NCBI GenBank assembly: GCA_037039685.1
Contig: JAWNGF010000015.1
Location: 139,001 to 203,000 of the forward strand
Direction of reading: 5' to 3'
Source: Ceratobasidium sp. AG-K
Lineage: Eukaryota > Basidiomycota > Agaricomycetes > Cantharellales > Ceratobasidiaceae
DNA: 64,000 nt
Positions 1 through 11,171 of this stretch are shown piece by piece. Position numbers and translations under genes: made by a program. Numbering within the stretch: position 1 is the stretch's first letter; the number at the start of each line of letters is the position of its first letter. The notes beneath the pieces are model-generated. The model saw only the letters and a list, made by a program, of their open reading frames with translations. It did no database searches and was not told where the DNA came from.

Positions 1-2668
1 CCAAAGCAGGATTAATTCAGGAACTACTAAGGGAACTTGAAGAATTCAAAGACGTCTTTGATGAAGAAAAATACGACAAACTCCCTGAACATAGGGAATG
101 GGATTGCAGAATTGACTTCTATGACAACAACTGTCTTCCAAAGCCAAGAAAAGCCTACCCACTGTTGCCTAGGGAAAGAGAAGCAACAAAGGAGTACATC
201 AAGACCAAACTCTGGTCAGGACGTATCAGACCCAGCAAATCTCCTCTGGCTGCAAGCATTTTCTTTGTCAAAAAACCGCTGAAAGAAGGACAAACCATCC
301 CTGACCTATGTCCCATTGTTGACTACAGAGGAGCAAATGAAGAAACCATCCTGGACCGCTATCCTATTCCACTCCTTGAGCAACTCCTCAAAATTTTCAT
401 GAAGACTGGGGAAAGTTCAAAGGAGGAATTATTCATCACTTTGCTCTATCTGAAGAATGGCTTCTGGAATGTCAGAATCAGAGAAGGAGACAAATGGAAA
501 ACAGCTTTTATCACCTCAGAAGGACTTTTTGAGTACACCGTGATGGCCTTTGGCCTCAAGAACACACCTTCCACCTTCCAAAGAATGATGGACCATATCT
601 TCAGGGACATGATTGGAGTGAAGATTGTGATCTACATTGATGACATCCTGATCATCTCTTGAGGAAGGAATCAACACACTACGGACATCAAGGAAGTTTT
701 GCAACAATTGAGGAAGAACAATCTCTTTGGAAACCTGAAGAAGTGCACCTTCTATGGGAAAAGGGCTGATTGGGTTGGATTTGTTGTTGATGAAGACGGC
801 ATTTCCATGAACAAAGACAAGATCAAGACTATCCAGGAATGGCCCACTCCCAAAACCATGAAACAACTACAGGCCTTCATTGGTTTCTGCAATTTCTATA
901 GAAGATTTGTAGTTGCCCTCTCCTCAATTGTCAAGCCCCTGATCCAATTGACAACAAAGGACAGGAAGTGGGAATGGAAGGAGGAACACCAGGAAGCCTT
1001 TGACTCCCTGAAAGATGTCATATCAAGAGAACCAGTGCTTGCACATCCTGACAAATCAAAGCAGTACTTCCTATAGACCAATGCCTCAGGAGTTGCAATG
1101 GGGGCTATTCTTAGCCAACAACAAAAGAATGGATACTTACATCCAGTAGGATTTCTTTCAAAGAGCTTCAAGGAGGCAGAGCTGAACTACGACACACATG
1201 ACAAGGAGCTCCTTGCCATCATTGAGGCTTTACAACATTGGTGTATTCATCTAGAAGGAACTAGGGAACCAATAGTGATCTACACAGATCACAAAAATCT
1301 TACTTACTGGCAGAGGGCCTGCACCTTCAACCGACAACACAACAGATTGCTCCTCATGTTGGCAAGCTACAACTTCAAAATCCACTACAGACCTGGCAAA
1401 ATGTTGGAGAAACCAGACATTCTTTCCAGAAGAAGTGATCACAATGACATTGTTTCCACAGAGCAAGTGATGATCTCTGCTGAGAATTTCAAGGGATTCT
1501 CAGCCTTGATGAGCAACAACATTATTGCAGAAATCAAAGAGGCTCTGGAAGAGGATGAAAGCCTGAAAACCCTGATCAAAAGTACCAAGGGAAAAGAAGA
1601 CTTACCTCATTCTGTGAAAAAGCAGTTCAAGGACTATGAAATGAGCAAAGATCTCCTCTGGTACCAAGGAAGAATTGTTGTACCAGATGAAAAGGGCATC
1701 AAATTGAAACTCCTGAAGCTCTATCACGACTTGCCCATCACCAGTCACCAAGGACAAGCCAGAACTCTAGAACTCATTTCAAGAAACTACTACTGGCCAG
1801 GCATGAAAGCCCAAGTCAACAAGTATGTTGACAGCTGCAAAGCATGCCAGAGGGGGAAGGGAAGTAAAGGACACCTTCCTCTCAAACCCTTGCCCATCCT
1901 GGAGAAACCTTGGGAAAACATTGCATATGATTTCATTGTGAAACTACCAAGGTCACAAGGGTTTGACAGTGTCCTTGTTGTGATGGACCGCTTTTCCAGA
2001 ATGGCACACATCATCCCCTGCAAGGAGTCCATGAATTCAGAAGAGCTAGCCAATATTTTTGTGAAAGAAATATGGCGCCTTCATGGTTTCCCCAAAACCA
2101 CCGTCTCAGATAGAGGAACCACCTTCAAATCACACTTCCTAGAAGCTGTCTACAAGTGGTTGGGAATTCAAGGAACCTTCTCCACCGCCTTCCACCCCAA
2201 AACTGATGGTCTAGTAGGAAGAACAAACCAGTGGCTTAAAGGTTGGATCCACATCTTTGGAAACCACAAGCAGGATGACTGGGCAAAATGGTTACCCATT
2301 GCGGAATTCTGCCACAACAACCACAAGAACTGAGTCACAAACAAATCACCTTTTGAAGTCATCTATGGCATGATACCCAAATGGTCCATTGAGGACTACG
2401 TGACTTGCTCCCCAGAAGGAGACAAGTGGACAAAGGATATGGAGGCTGTGTGGGAGGAAACAAGGGCTCTGATGGAATACCATCAATCAAAGGAAGAAAC
2501 CCCAAACACACAATACAAGGAAGGGGACAACGTCTGGCTCTTGACTACCAACATCACCACAAAACAACCAAGCAAGAAGCTTGACGACAAAAAAACAGGC
2601 CCCTTTGTTATGAAAAAACAAATCTCTTCACATGCCTATCAACTTGATCTCCCCAAGTCCATGCGTAT
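1..2668 (+). pseudogene. Alpha-1 pol, part 1: RT, RNase H and integrase (nonsense-mutated)
   Basis: This is one reading frame (codons start at base 3) that aligns along its length with Alpha-2 pol. Stops lie at 660-662 (TGA), 1074-1076 (TAG) and 2331-2333 (TGA). The RT has the catalytic YIDD at 633-644. The RNase H start is damaged: the first catalytic Asp, normally in L-E-T-D-A-S-G, reads Asn just after the 1074 stop. Integrase shows the HHCC finger (H-Q-G-Q-A-R then C-x2-C near 1830-1850) and core aspartates (IAYDF, VSDRG). The catalytic Glu after H-P-K-T-D-G is replaced by Gly near 2219. The frame is cut at codon R-I by the Beta-1 insertion. The protein would be the replication and integration polyprotein, but it cannot be made here. 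Confidence 0.9.
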
Positions 2669-3123
2669 TGTTGTGAGCCTTGCTCACTCCATTGGACTCA
2701 TCTGCATCTCATCCTGTCTTGTGGCTGTGTTTGTTATGTTTTGTTTCTCTTTTCCCGCCACATTGCCACCTCCTTGTGGTTTTCCTGTTACACTGTGTAA
2801 CGCGGCTGTGCTTTGTACAAGTCATGTCTGTTCATACAGCATGACTCATATGGACACTCCTGTTTGGTAGACTTGCTTGACTCGTGTGGCTGTGCTTTGT
2901 ATGACTCAGCCGCTTTGTGAATATATATAGAGGACCAACAAGCCTGGTAACCCCAGCTTGTTTTGTCTTGTCAAACATCCCTTTTGAGTGACTCTTTGAA
3001 CCACCCCTACCCTCAAGAGCCTACAGACACTTAAGTGTGTTGTTCAAGAGGGCACTCAGGTCTTAGTGCCGTCCACTTTCCATTGCAGCTTGTCTCATAG
3101 CCACCAAGAAGAAGCTTACACCA
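2669..3123 (+). repeat. Beta-1 5' LTR
   Basis: 455 bp, beginning TGTTGTGAGC and ending at the base before TTACAAAAC. It contains a TATATATA box about 30 bases before AGCTTGTTTTGT (2955-2966), the predicted transcript start. Upstream is the interrupted palindrome GAGTCATG...CATGACTC-like region found in all Beta LTRs. It pairs with the 3' LTR at 8514-8971. Confidence 0.93.
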
Positions 3124-3125
3124 TT

Positions 3126-3137
3126 ACAAAACAAGCT
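3126..3137 (+). promoter_or_regulatory. Beta-1 predicted self-primer binding site
   Basis: ACAAAACAAGCT begins two bases after the 5' LTR. It is the exact reverse complement of 2955-2966 in the LTR, where transcription should start about 30 bp after the TATA box. This matches the Tf1-type self-priming layout, in which the 5' end of the mRNA folds back as primer. I see no match to a tRNA 3' end beginning TGG here. Confidence 0.65.
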
Positions 3138-3145
3138 TAACAAAC

Positions 3146-5157
3146 ATGTCCATTCAGGAGGACGCAGGATCACACCTCTCATCACCACTGCCAACTAGGA
3201 GAGGACCCAGTAGGGCTGCAAGACCCACGAGTTCTCTCAATGAACAAGATATTGCACAAGCACAGGCTGGAGGACCAGCAAGGTCTTGTCCACAGAGTCA
3301 AGCTTCTATGCCCGGAACATTCAATGCCAAAAACACGTCGGTCATCCAAGAAGAATCTACAATTGTCAATAGGGAACCAGGGGATATTACCTATGATCCC
3401 ACACTGGCCACGATTTGAATTCCTATCTCTAATGCAAGTCCTGGACCCTTGCGCCCACTATGGCCCATGGGACCCAGAAGACAGTTTTTCTCACCCCAAC
3501 CTGAAGCTCATGGAGGCGTGTCTCTTGTTCCTATTAGACCCCCTCCTACACCACACATCCCCAATGCTCCTCAGGTTCCCCAAATTGGGGGAACCATTAC
3601 CAATGCCAGACCAATTCCCATGAATTCTCAAGCAGTGACACCTGTGATTCCGGCACCACCTTACGTCCCACAAGGGTACTCCCAACAGTCAATTCCTCAA
3701 CAATCAAGTGTCAAAAACCCAGGTGATCCAGGAAGCTCGAGCTCCAGTTCAAGTTCCAGCAATAGAACAGTAATCAGCAACCTAGACAATCTGGATGATC
3801 TTCATGAGGGAAGGCACAATGCACTCATCAGGATCATCAATGGAATGAGAGTCATGATTGACCAAAGACTAAGTGGTCTAGAACAAGCAACCCAAGTCCT
3901 AGCAAACAATCAGCAGATCTTTAATAATTCCATCAACACCCTAGAAACCACTCTCACAAACATTCTCAATGCTGCAAGGAACAGCGAACATAACACCTTC
4001 CTAGTTGGACAAGACGTCACCCAACTTTGAAACAAAGTTACAAACACGCAAGGACTTGTAAACAACATACGCAAAGAACTCAACACCACCAGGCAAGGAC
4101 AACTTGAATGGAATGAAGCCGTAACACAAGGCTTGGAGAACCTATGACAAGAAGGAACTGCCAATACTACACAAATCACCATGATACAAGAAGCTATCAA
4201 CAATCTTTGAGAAGAAATGGACAAAGCATCATTACATGCTGAAAATCCATCTAGACAATCAAATTCCCCATTGCATCCAGAAGCCAAATCAACCCAAATC
4301 AATGAATTAGAACAAAGGCTACAATGCCTCACTGAAAATCCTAACACCAGCGGAGGATCTCGTTGTCCTAAAGTCACATGAGCAGAACCCTTTGATGGAA
4401 AAAAGGGGGAAGGAGCTGAAATGTTCATCACACAAATGGAAAGCTATTTCGTCCAATTAGGCGACTAATACAATTCTCATGAAGAACAGATCCGCGAAGC
4501 ACTTGCCAACTTCAAATCCAAGAACAAGGCGGCTACTCATTGGGCACAGGTATTGCTACAATCACTAAACCAGGGAGAGAATAACAAAGACCTATCCTCA
4601 TGGGGAAACTTCAAGGCCCATTTCATGGAACAATTCAGCAACCCAAACAAGAAAGCAAAGGCTGAAGCCAATATCCGGAAATGCAAACAGAACAATTTGG
4701 TAGTGAATTATGCTTCTGAATTCCGATATTTATTGGTCAACATGAACTGGGGACAAGAAGCTCTGATCAACCAATTCAGGGAAGGGCTGAAGCCTGAAGT
4801 AAAGACCGAGCTAGCCCAATTTGAGTTAACCCTAATTAACAAAGATGCAACGGAGCGGGAGCTATCTCTGGACTGGTGGATCTCAATTGCAATCTCCATT
4901 GATCAAAAGCTACAGGCAATCAGGAATACCACGGAAGAAAAACAATAGCTCCATCATCCAGTTCCACGAAAAGACTCCCTGACAACATTTACAAAGCAAG
5001 GATCTCTTCCAAAAGATGCCTGAAATGTGGATCAGATAAACACATGCTAGCGAAATGTCCAGAAAAGGAATGGAAAAAGGAAGAACCAGGGCTAAAAGGA
5101 CAAGAAAGAAAGATTGAGGATGAACCAGAATTGGGAAAAGACGGGGTCTCCCTCTAA
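3146..5157 (+). pseudogene. Beta-1 gag (nonsense codons and one frameshift)
   Basis: It aligns with the intact 666-residue gag of Beta-2 and starts at ATG 3146, 22 bases after the LTR. In-frame stops include 3416-3418, 4028-4030 and several near 4145-4470. Three of them (about 4028, 4146, 4209) are TGA where Beta-2 has CGA. A frameshift near 4945 puts the CCHC zinc knuckle (RCLKCGSDKHMLAKCP, about 5014-5061) in another frame. The frameshift heptamer GGGAAAA is still present at 5133-5139. Gag forms the capsid of the particle; this copy cannot encode it. Confidence 0.9.
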
Positions 5158-8100
5158 CTGTGTGTGGAGAGACCAAGGAACCAGTAATGGATACATTGTA
5201 CCTTAGAGCAACCGGTGAATCAACTATTGTTTACACCAACATTACTGGAATCACAGAACCCATAGCCACTCTCATCAATTCAGGAGCCTCAAAAAACTTC
5301 ATCGACATCACATGGGCCTGAAGAAACAACATTATACTAAAGGAACTTCCAACACCACAAAAGGTTATTGGAATCCAAGGGAAGGAACTTACATACAAGA
5401 TTTGTTTTAAGGCAGATCTAAAATTTGACCTTGAAGGAAAAGAATTCCGACAAAGTTTCTTTGCAATGCCAACGGGAGAAACAGACATAATCTTGGGACT
5501 AGGATGGCTAAAAGAAGCCAACCCTGTCATTGATTGGCACTCAAAAACTATCTCATGGCAACCAGACCCTATTGTCGGAAGAATTGCCGAAATAGAAGAC
5601 ATACCAGAGGAATTCAAAGACTTTGCAGAAGTCTTCAGTGAAGAAAAATTCAAACATATTCCAGACCATCAACCCTACAACTGTTCCATTGACTTGGTAG
5701 AAGGAGCAGAACTTCCTAAACCGGCTAGGCCCTCCCCCTATCTCCTGCGGAATCTATTGCCCTTAGGAAGTACCTTGATGAAGAACTAGCTGCCGGAAAG
5801 ATCCATCCAAGCAAATCACCAGTAGCTGCAGCAACTTTCTTTGTCAAAAAAGGGCAGGATACCAAGAACCCAGAAGGTCCTAGGGAACTCAGATTGGTCC
5901 AACACTTTGGTCCTATGAACAAGATCACCAGAGACGACCAATTTCCTATGCCACTTATGGAGGATCTTCTAGACAAAATCAAGGATGCAAAGATCTTCTC
6001 AAGGATAGACTTTTGCATGGGATTCAACAACATCAGAATAAAGGAAGGTGATGAATGGAAAACCGCATTCCGGACCAAGGAAGGATTATTTGAGTACATT
6101 GTCATGCCCTTCGGACTAAAGAACGCCCCAGCAACATTTCAATGGTACATGAACCATATCTTCCACAACCATATCAATATCTGTGTCATCATGTACATTG
6201 ATGACATATTAAGCTTCTCCAAAGATCGGAGCCAACACGTTGAAGATGTACAAAAAGTTCTCAAAATCCTCCTGGACAACAACCTATTCGCAAAACTTCC
6301 CAAGTGCAAATTCTTTGTGAAGAAACTAGTGTATACAGGCATCAACATCAGCGAAGAGGGAATATCGATGCAGGAAGAGAAGGTTAAAGCAATTAAAGAA
6401 TGGAAGGAGCCGAGAACAGTCTAACAGGTGCAAGCTTTCTTAGGATTCATGAACTTCTACAGGCAATTTGTTCCAAACTTCAGCGGATTGGCTAAGCCCT
6501 TGACCATCCTTACCAAAAAGCACCAAAAGTGGAAATGGGATACAGAACAACAAGAAGCGTTCAATAATCTAGAAATGGAAATATGCAGGGAGCCAATACT
6601 ACAACATCCTAATCCGGAGAAACCCTACATACTAGAAACCGACGCAAGTGGCATTGCTATGGGAGCAATTCTCTCACAAAGACAAGACAACGGCTACCTG
6701 CACCCCATTGCGTTCTTGTCAAAATCGTTCAATCAAGCACAGATGAACTACAACGTGCACGACAAGGAACTGATGGCAATTATAGAATCACTAAAGCATT
6801 GGCGACTACATTTGGAGGGAACAAGAGATCCAATCACTGTCTACACCGATCATTGCAACCTACAGTTCTGGAAAAAAGCCACAACCTTTAACTGAAGACA
6901 CGCTCAATGGCATCAAATCCTTGCATCCTACAACTTTGAAATCGTTTATTGACTGGGAACCCTGTCAACAAAACCAGACCTACTGTCCAGAAGAAGCGAT
7001 CACAACGATGTCCCAACAGCAGAACAGGTCATGATCAGGGAAGAACAATTCAAAGGGTTTGCCAGCAAAATGAAATTCAACATCATTGCAGATATCAAGG
7101 AAGCTCAAGCAGAAGACAAGAGCATTAACCAAATAATAGAACTCTGCAGGAAAAAGGAAGACCTTCCAAGATCAGTGCAACAAGGAATTAGAAACTACAC
7201 CTTTGAGGAGGGTCTTCTCTGGATCAACGGAAAAATCTATATTCCAGAAGACAAGGATACCAGGCTGAAAATTATGAGGACACACCATGATTCCCCAATA
7301 GCAGGTCACCAGGGGCATGCAAGGACATTGGAACTCATTTCAAGAAGATACTACTGGCCGGGACTCAAATCCTCTGTGAACAAATACATGGATTCATGTG
7401 AGCAATGTCAGAGAGCAAAAGGCACGAAAACACAGGTACCCCTCAAGGCCCTAGAAATTCCTGGGGGACCATGGGAAGATATCGCATACGATTTTATTGT
7501 CAAACTACCGAAATCAAAAGGGAACGACAGTATATTGGTGGTTGTAGACCGATTTTCTCGTATGGCACACTTCATACCCTGTAGGGAAGCAACAACAGCA
7601 GATCAACTAGCCAAACTTTTCTTAAAGAACGTATGGAAGTTACACGGTTTTCCTCAAAGCACAGTATCAGACAGGGGAGCCACGTTTAACAGCAAATTCC
7701 TGAAGGCTTTATACAAGAAGGTTAACATAGCTCCAAGCTTCAGCACAGCAAACCACCCGCAGACCAACGGAATAACAGAACGGATAAACCAATGGATCAA
7801 AGCATGGTTACACACCTTTGTAAACTACCGTCAGGACAATTGGAGCGAGCTTTTACCAATTGCAGAATTCTGTTACAATAACCAGAGGCACAGAATCACT
7901 GGAAAAACCCCTTTTGAAATTGTAAATGGCAGAGAACCTCTATGGAATGTCTCAAAGGAAGAGACAACAGTTCCTGAGGCAAATACAAAAGCAAACGACT
8001 GGCAGAAAGTTTGGGACAAAGCAAAAGCAGCAATGGAATGGCACAGGGAAAAAACCGCAACTGAACATGCACCCAAGTACACGGAAGGGAAGTTGGTCTG

Positions 8101-8183
8101 GCTCTATGGACAAAATATAAAGATGGATTGGCCTAACAAGAAGTTGGACAACAAGAAATATGGCCCATTCAAGGTTGGGATTT
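5139..8183 (+). pseudogene. Beta-1 pol (frameshift, stops, chromodomain deleted)
   Basis: It is homologous to Beta-2 pol. The protease motif D-S-G has become N-S-G (LINSGASKNF, about 5269-5298). The RT keeps YIDD (about 6194-6205). A frameshift lies near 5740 and stops lie at 6422-6424, 6893-6895 and about 6951. The integrase HHCC and D, D, E positions are readable (e.g. IAYDF, VSDRG, TERINQW). The frame ends at GPFKV near 8178, where the sequence jumps into ORF3, so the GPF module is truncated and the chromodomain is missing. Confidence 0.9.
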
Positions 8184-8468
8184 GAGTGGAAGCCATTCTG
8201 GTGGCAGGAGAAGGAGGTGGATGTGTCACAATGGACGGAAGTCAAGCTGGACATGCAACAATGGTCAAAGGAACATGTGGAGGAGCAGGAGCGAGTTATG
8301 AACTGGTCCAAGGCCAACTGGACCAACAAGAAGACATGGGAGAAATGGGAGGAGCACTGAGACAAACTGGGTAACACCGAGTTCAACCCCATAGACCTGA
8401 CGGAGGAGAAGGAGGACAAGGTGGACACCCTGGTAGAAAAGGCAAACAAGGACTGCTGGGTGCAGTAG
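8178..8468 (+). pseudogene. Beta-1 ORF3 remnant (C-terminal third)
   Basis: From about 8184 the frame reads W-K-P-F-W-W and continues to C-W-V-Q-stop at 8466-8468. This corresponds to residues about 162-254 of Beta-3 ORF3. An in-frame TGA lies at 8358-8360. The tryptophan-rich charged stretch and the tail N-P-I-D-L-T-E-E-K-E-D are conserved, so the IDLT plus acidic element has survived more decay than most of this copy. The N-terminal CxGC region was lost in the deletion. Confidence 0.8.
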
Positions 8469-8513
8469 CTGGGTCCTCTCAGGTTCCCTTCATGGACCTT
8501 AAGGGGGGAGTAA

Positions 8514-8971
8514 TGTTGTGAGCCTTGCTCACTCCATCGGACTCATCTGCGTCTCGTCCTGTCTTGTGGCTGTGTTTGTTATGTTTTGTTTCTCTTTTCC
8601 CGCCGCGTTGCCACCTCCTTGTGGTTTTCCTGTTACACTGTGTAACGCGGCTGTGCTTTGTACGAGTCATGTCTGTTCATACAGCATGACTCATATGGAC
8701 ACTCCTGTTTGGTAGACTTGCTTGACTTGTGTGGCTGTGCTTTGTATGACTTGGCCGCTTTGTGAATATATATAGAGGACCAACAAGCCTGGTAACCCCA
8801 GCTTGTTTTGTCTTGTCAAACATCCCTTTTGAGTGACACTTTGAACCACCCCTACCCTCAAGAGCCTACAGACACTTAAGTGTGTTGCGGTTCAAGAGGT
8901 CGCTCAGGTCTTAGTGCCGTCCACTTTCCATTGTGGCTTGTCTCATAGCCACCAAGAAGAAGTTTACAACA
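8514..8971 (+). repeat. Beta-1 3' LTR
   Basis: 458 bp, preceded by the polypurine tract AAGGGGGGAGTAA (8501-8513). It is near-identical to 2669-3123 but with scattered C/T and G/A differences and a three-base indel near the end. It is followed by the target duplication TGTAT and then Alpha-1 pol. Confidence 0.93.
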
Positions 8972-8974
8972 TGT

Positions 8975-9538
8975 ATCCACAATGTCTTCCATGGGAACAT
9001 GTTGACTCCCTACACCAAAGACCTTGACTTCCAACAAAATCAACCCTGACCTCCTCTGATCTTGACTGAAGAAGGCAAAGAAGAGTATGAAGTAGAGAAG
9101 ATTGTAGACTGGCATCAAGACCCTGATGGGCTGAAATACCGCATCAGATGGAAAGGTTACAGCCCTCTGGAAGACACAGAAGAACTGGCAGAGAACTTTG
9201 CCAAGCTGACTCCTGTCAGGAGAAGGTTCCAGAAGGACTTTCCCACCAGCCCACTTCCTCCGAATTTCACTCCCTCTGAGTACAAAAAGGCAAAGGGGAA
9301 AGCAGCAGAAAATATCACTCCAGCCTTCCAGCAAACTACCAGTAGTTCACTACCTATTGCTTCCTGCCTTCAAAAAACCTTTTACATACTTACCAACACT
9401 GCCTGCCGCTTGCACTGCTGCTGTCTCCCAAGTCCCTGCTTACAAGAAAGCCAGGGCCTACAGAAAGGCCCTCAAGCTCGCCGGACCAGGCAAGTTTGCA
9501 GTCAACAACCGGGACACTGCTCCCTGGTCCCTCGGTGA
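8975..9538 (+). pseudogene. Alpha-1 pol, part 2: linker and chromodomain
   Basis: It continues the frame of 1-2668 (H-N-V-F-H-G-N-M-L-T) after the Beta-1 insertion. A TGA at 9047-9049 interrupts it where Alpha-2 has Arg (QPRPP). The chromodomain spans roughly 9077-9200: EEYEVEKIVDW, then RIRWKGYSPLEDTEE. The aromatic-cage positions Y, W, Y can be seen, but the W-E-P after KGY found in HP1 and in Gamma is absent. Chromodomains on integrase tails are thought to guide insertion to marked chromatin. Confidence 0.85.
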
Positions 9539-10490
9539 GGCCAAGGCCCTTGCCAAAAACCTGGAGCCAGGCGTCCAATTGGGGTACATCGCCCTGCAAG
9601 AGCGACCAACCATCAAATGGGTTGAACAGCACAAGTCCCTCATTGTCCCCCATCTTGGCTCCCTTCTCTGGGTCAGCCACCCTGACAGCCAGCCATCCGA
9701 TCCCACCGATATTGGCTGCAACAAGTACTACCACTGCTGCGGCTGCATTGGACTTATGGTCCATGACGTTGTCCTCAAGAGCGTCAATGCCTGGAACTGT
9801 GACACCAGGTACAAGTGGGAGGGGGACAAGTGGTTCAAGCAAGAGGAAGACCCTCACCTTGCCATTGGTGGTGGACACCGTGATGAGGAGGGAATCTGGT
9901 GGTGCCCATGCACTATGGACTTCAAGTCAGGATGGCCAACGGACTGTGCTGATGGGAGTGGACATATCAACCTGGTGGGACAGGCAATGGAAGACGTCAA
10001 TGAGGAGGTTGTCAAAGTTCCTCCCGCACCTCCAAGTGCCAAGGACGGGAACAACATCCCCACCCCTCCCCACATCACTGATGAGGAGGCCAAACAAGTT
10101 GAGTGGGAATGGGAAGCCACCTGGGACAAAGCCCAAGCCAACGTCAAAGCCCTCATTGCCAACATTGGCAACGCCATTGCCAACATGGAACCACACCCCC
10201 CAGCCAACCAGATGCCATGCAATGCCAACGTCCTCAAAGCATACCACCTTGTCCAATGTGGGTTGTGGAGCATCAAGCAGCTCAACAAATGGCTTGACCA
10301 TAGGCAAGAACAGTGGTCCAAGCGAGAAGCAGCAGAGCTTGAGCACCTCCAAGAACAGCACCAGGAGGAGCTCGACTGCCTCTACCAGGAGAAGTGGGAC
10401 CAAATGAACAAGGTCCTTGAGGCAGACATGCGTGCTCTTGCGGAATGTGTTGGGTGGCTGGAGCTGAAGGAATGGGTTGCCTGCAAATAG
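9357..10490 (+). CDS. Alpha-1 ORF3, conserved protein of unknown function in the env position (start codon unclear)
   Basis: The open frame of up to 377 codons aligns with Alpha-2 ORF3. The Alpha-2 ATG is not preserved here; the first codon of the open stretch is TTG, so translation is doubtful although the body has no stop. The conserved core is L-I-x-P-x-LG-S-L-L-W-V followed by K-Y-Y-H-C-C-G-C and then V-V. This matches the core in Beta ORF3 (I-L-H-x-x-LG-x-F-x-W-V, then C-R-G-C). A second cysteine group (WWCPC and DC, about residues 180-200) could complete a metal site. The last 70 residues are charged and heptad-like, a likely coiled coil (EHLQEQHQEELDCL). I see no signal peptide or membrane segment. 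I do not recognise the family. Confidence 0.7.
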   Translation: MLPAFKKPFTYLPTLPAACTAAVSQVPAYKKARAYRKALKLAGPGKFAVNNRDTAPWSLGEAKALAKNLEPGVQLGYIALQERPTIKWVEQHKSLIVPHLGSLLWVSHPDSQPSDPTDIGCNKYYHCCGCIGLMVHDVVLKSVNAWNCDTRYKWEGDKWFKQEEDPHLAIGGGHRDEEGIWWCPCTMDFKSGWPTDCADGSGHINLVGQAMEDVNEEVVKVPPAPPSAKDGNNIPTPPHITDEEAKQVEWEWEATWDKAQANVKALIANIGNAIANMEPHPPANQMPCNANVLKAYHLVQCGLWSIKQLNKWLDHRQEQWSKREAAELEHLQEQHQEELDCLYQEKWDQMNKVLEADMRALAECVGWLELKEWVACK

Positions 10491-10530
10491 GCAAGTGCAC
10501 TCCACTACACTCACCTTTGTGGGGGGGCAA

Positions 10531-11028
10531 TGTCATGACCTGTCCCTCCCTCTGTCTCTGTTTGCAGTCTCATGGCTTGTACCGGCGCCTTAAGTGCCCT
10601 TTCTCTCTGTTGCGCCCTCTCCCTTGTTTAGTCAGGTGTATGGATAATGTGTTACCATGAGTCATATGACTCATGCTGTCTTCTATTGGCTGGCCTATGC
10701 AGCCCCCTTTATGACTTGGACTTTGACTCAGACTTGTGACTCATGTATTTACTATGACTCACTTGTTCTCTGAGTATATATACTGGCTTGCAAGCATGGT
10801 CATCCCCAGCTTGATTTGCCTTGTCAACTCTCCCTGCAGTGTGATCAGAGGCACTTGGCTACTTAGCCTTTAGCACAGCCACTTGGACTTAGGAGCTAGT
10901 GACTTGTACTGACAAGACTAGTGTTCATCCACCTTAGTGATAGAGTCTTAGAAGACTTATCACATATTGTTCCCACATCTCAAAGGCCATTAGCGGTTGT
11001 CAACTATAGGCATTAGCAGGTTGCAACA
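10531..11028 (+). repeat. Alpha-1 3' LTR
   Basis: 498 bp, from TGTCATGACC to GGTTGCAACA, preceded by GGGGGGGCAA. It holds the perfect 20-bp palindrome CATGAGTCATATGACTCATG at 10656-10675 and further TGACTCA copies before the TATATATA box near 10777. It matches the reverse-strand LTR at 57131-57620, including the palindrome. The other end of Alpha-1 is outside the window, so its target duplication cannot be tested. Confidence 0.9.
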
Positions 11029-11171
11029 TGGGTGCTCTTTTTTGTCCTTTGAAAAGATCAGGATATTGTCAATGTAAATGATGACACATATATCTTGTAG
11101 GTCCCTGAATATACTGTTCATCATATCCTGGATGTTGTGTCCCAAGGCCCCTCCAACAGACTTGAACTTCA
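11029..11171 (-). pseudogene. Orphan RT scrap (reverse strand)
   Basis: On the minus strand it reads Q-D-M-M-N-S-I-F-R-D-L then I-Y-I-D-N-I-L-I-F-S-K-D, the region around the RT catalytic box of a Ty3/gypsy pol. The second Asp of YIDD is Asn. The part to the right (about 11130-11171) no longer matches RT well. No other piece of this copy is adjacent. It is the sequence into which Alpha-1 or the Zeta LTR landed, or a leftover of an older element. Confidence 0.6.

Larger units (their letters stand above)
2669..8971 (+). mobile_element. Beta-1, decayed full-span copy of the Beta chromovirus
   Basis: The element has two LTRs (2669-3123 and 8514-8971) and inverted ends of the TGTTGTGAGC / TTACAACA type. 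It carries gag, pol and a stub of ORF3. It is 6303 bp against 7227 bp for Beta-2 and Beta-3, mostly because about 0.95 kb is missing between the GPF motif of pol and the C-terminal third of ORF3 (junction near 8176-8180). Many stop codons fall where Beta-2 has CGA, CGT or CAA, the pattern of cytosine deamination. It inserted in Alpha-1 pol. Confidence 0.93.
1..11028 (+). mobile_element. Alpha-1, Ty3/gypsy chromovirus, 5'-truncated by the window edge, split by Beta-1
   Basis: The pol frame is already open at base 3 and matches the Alpha-2 pol on the other strand (57948-62335), so gag, protease and the 5' LTR lie left of the window. The body runs 1-2668 and resumes at 8972-11028. Between them sits Beta-1, flanked by CGTAT (2664-2668) and TGTAT (8972-8976), a five-base target duplication with one mismatch. 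Removing Beta-1 and one duplication restores a continuous pol reading. After pol come a third ORF, a polypurine tract (about 10519-10530) and a 3' LTR. Several in-frame stops show that this copy is dead. Confidence 0.9.
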
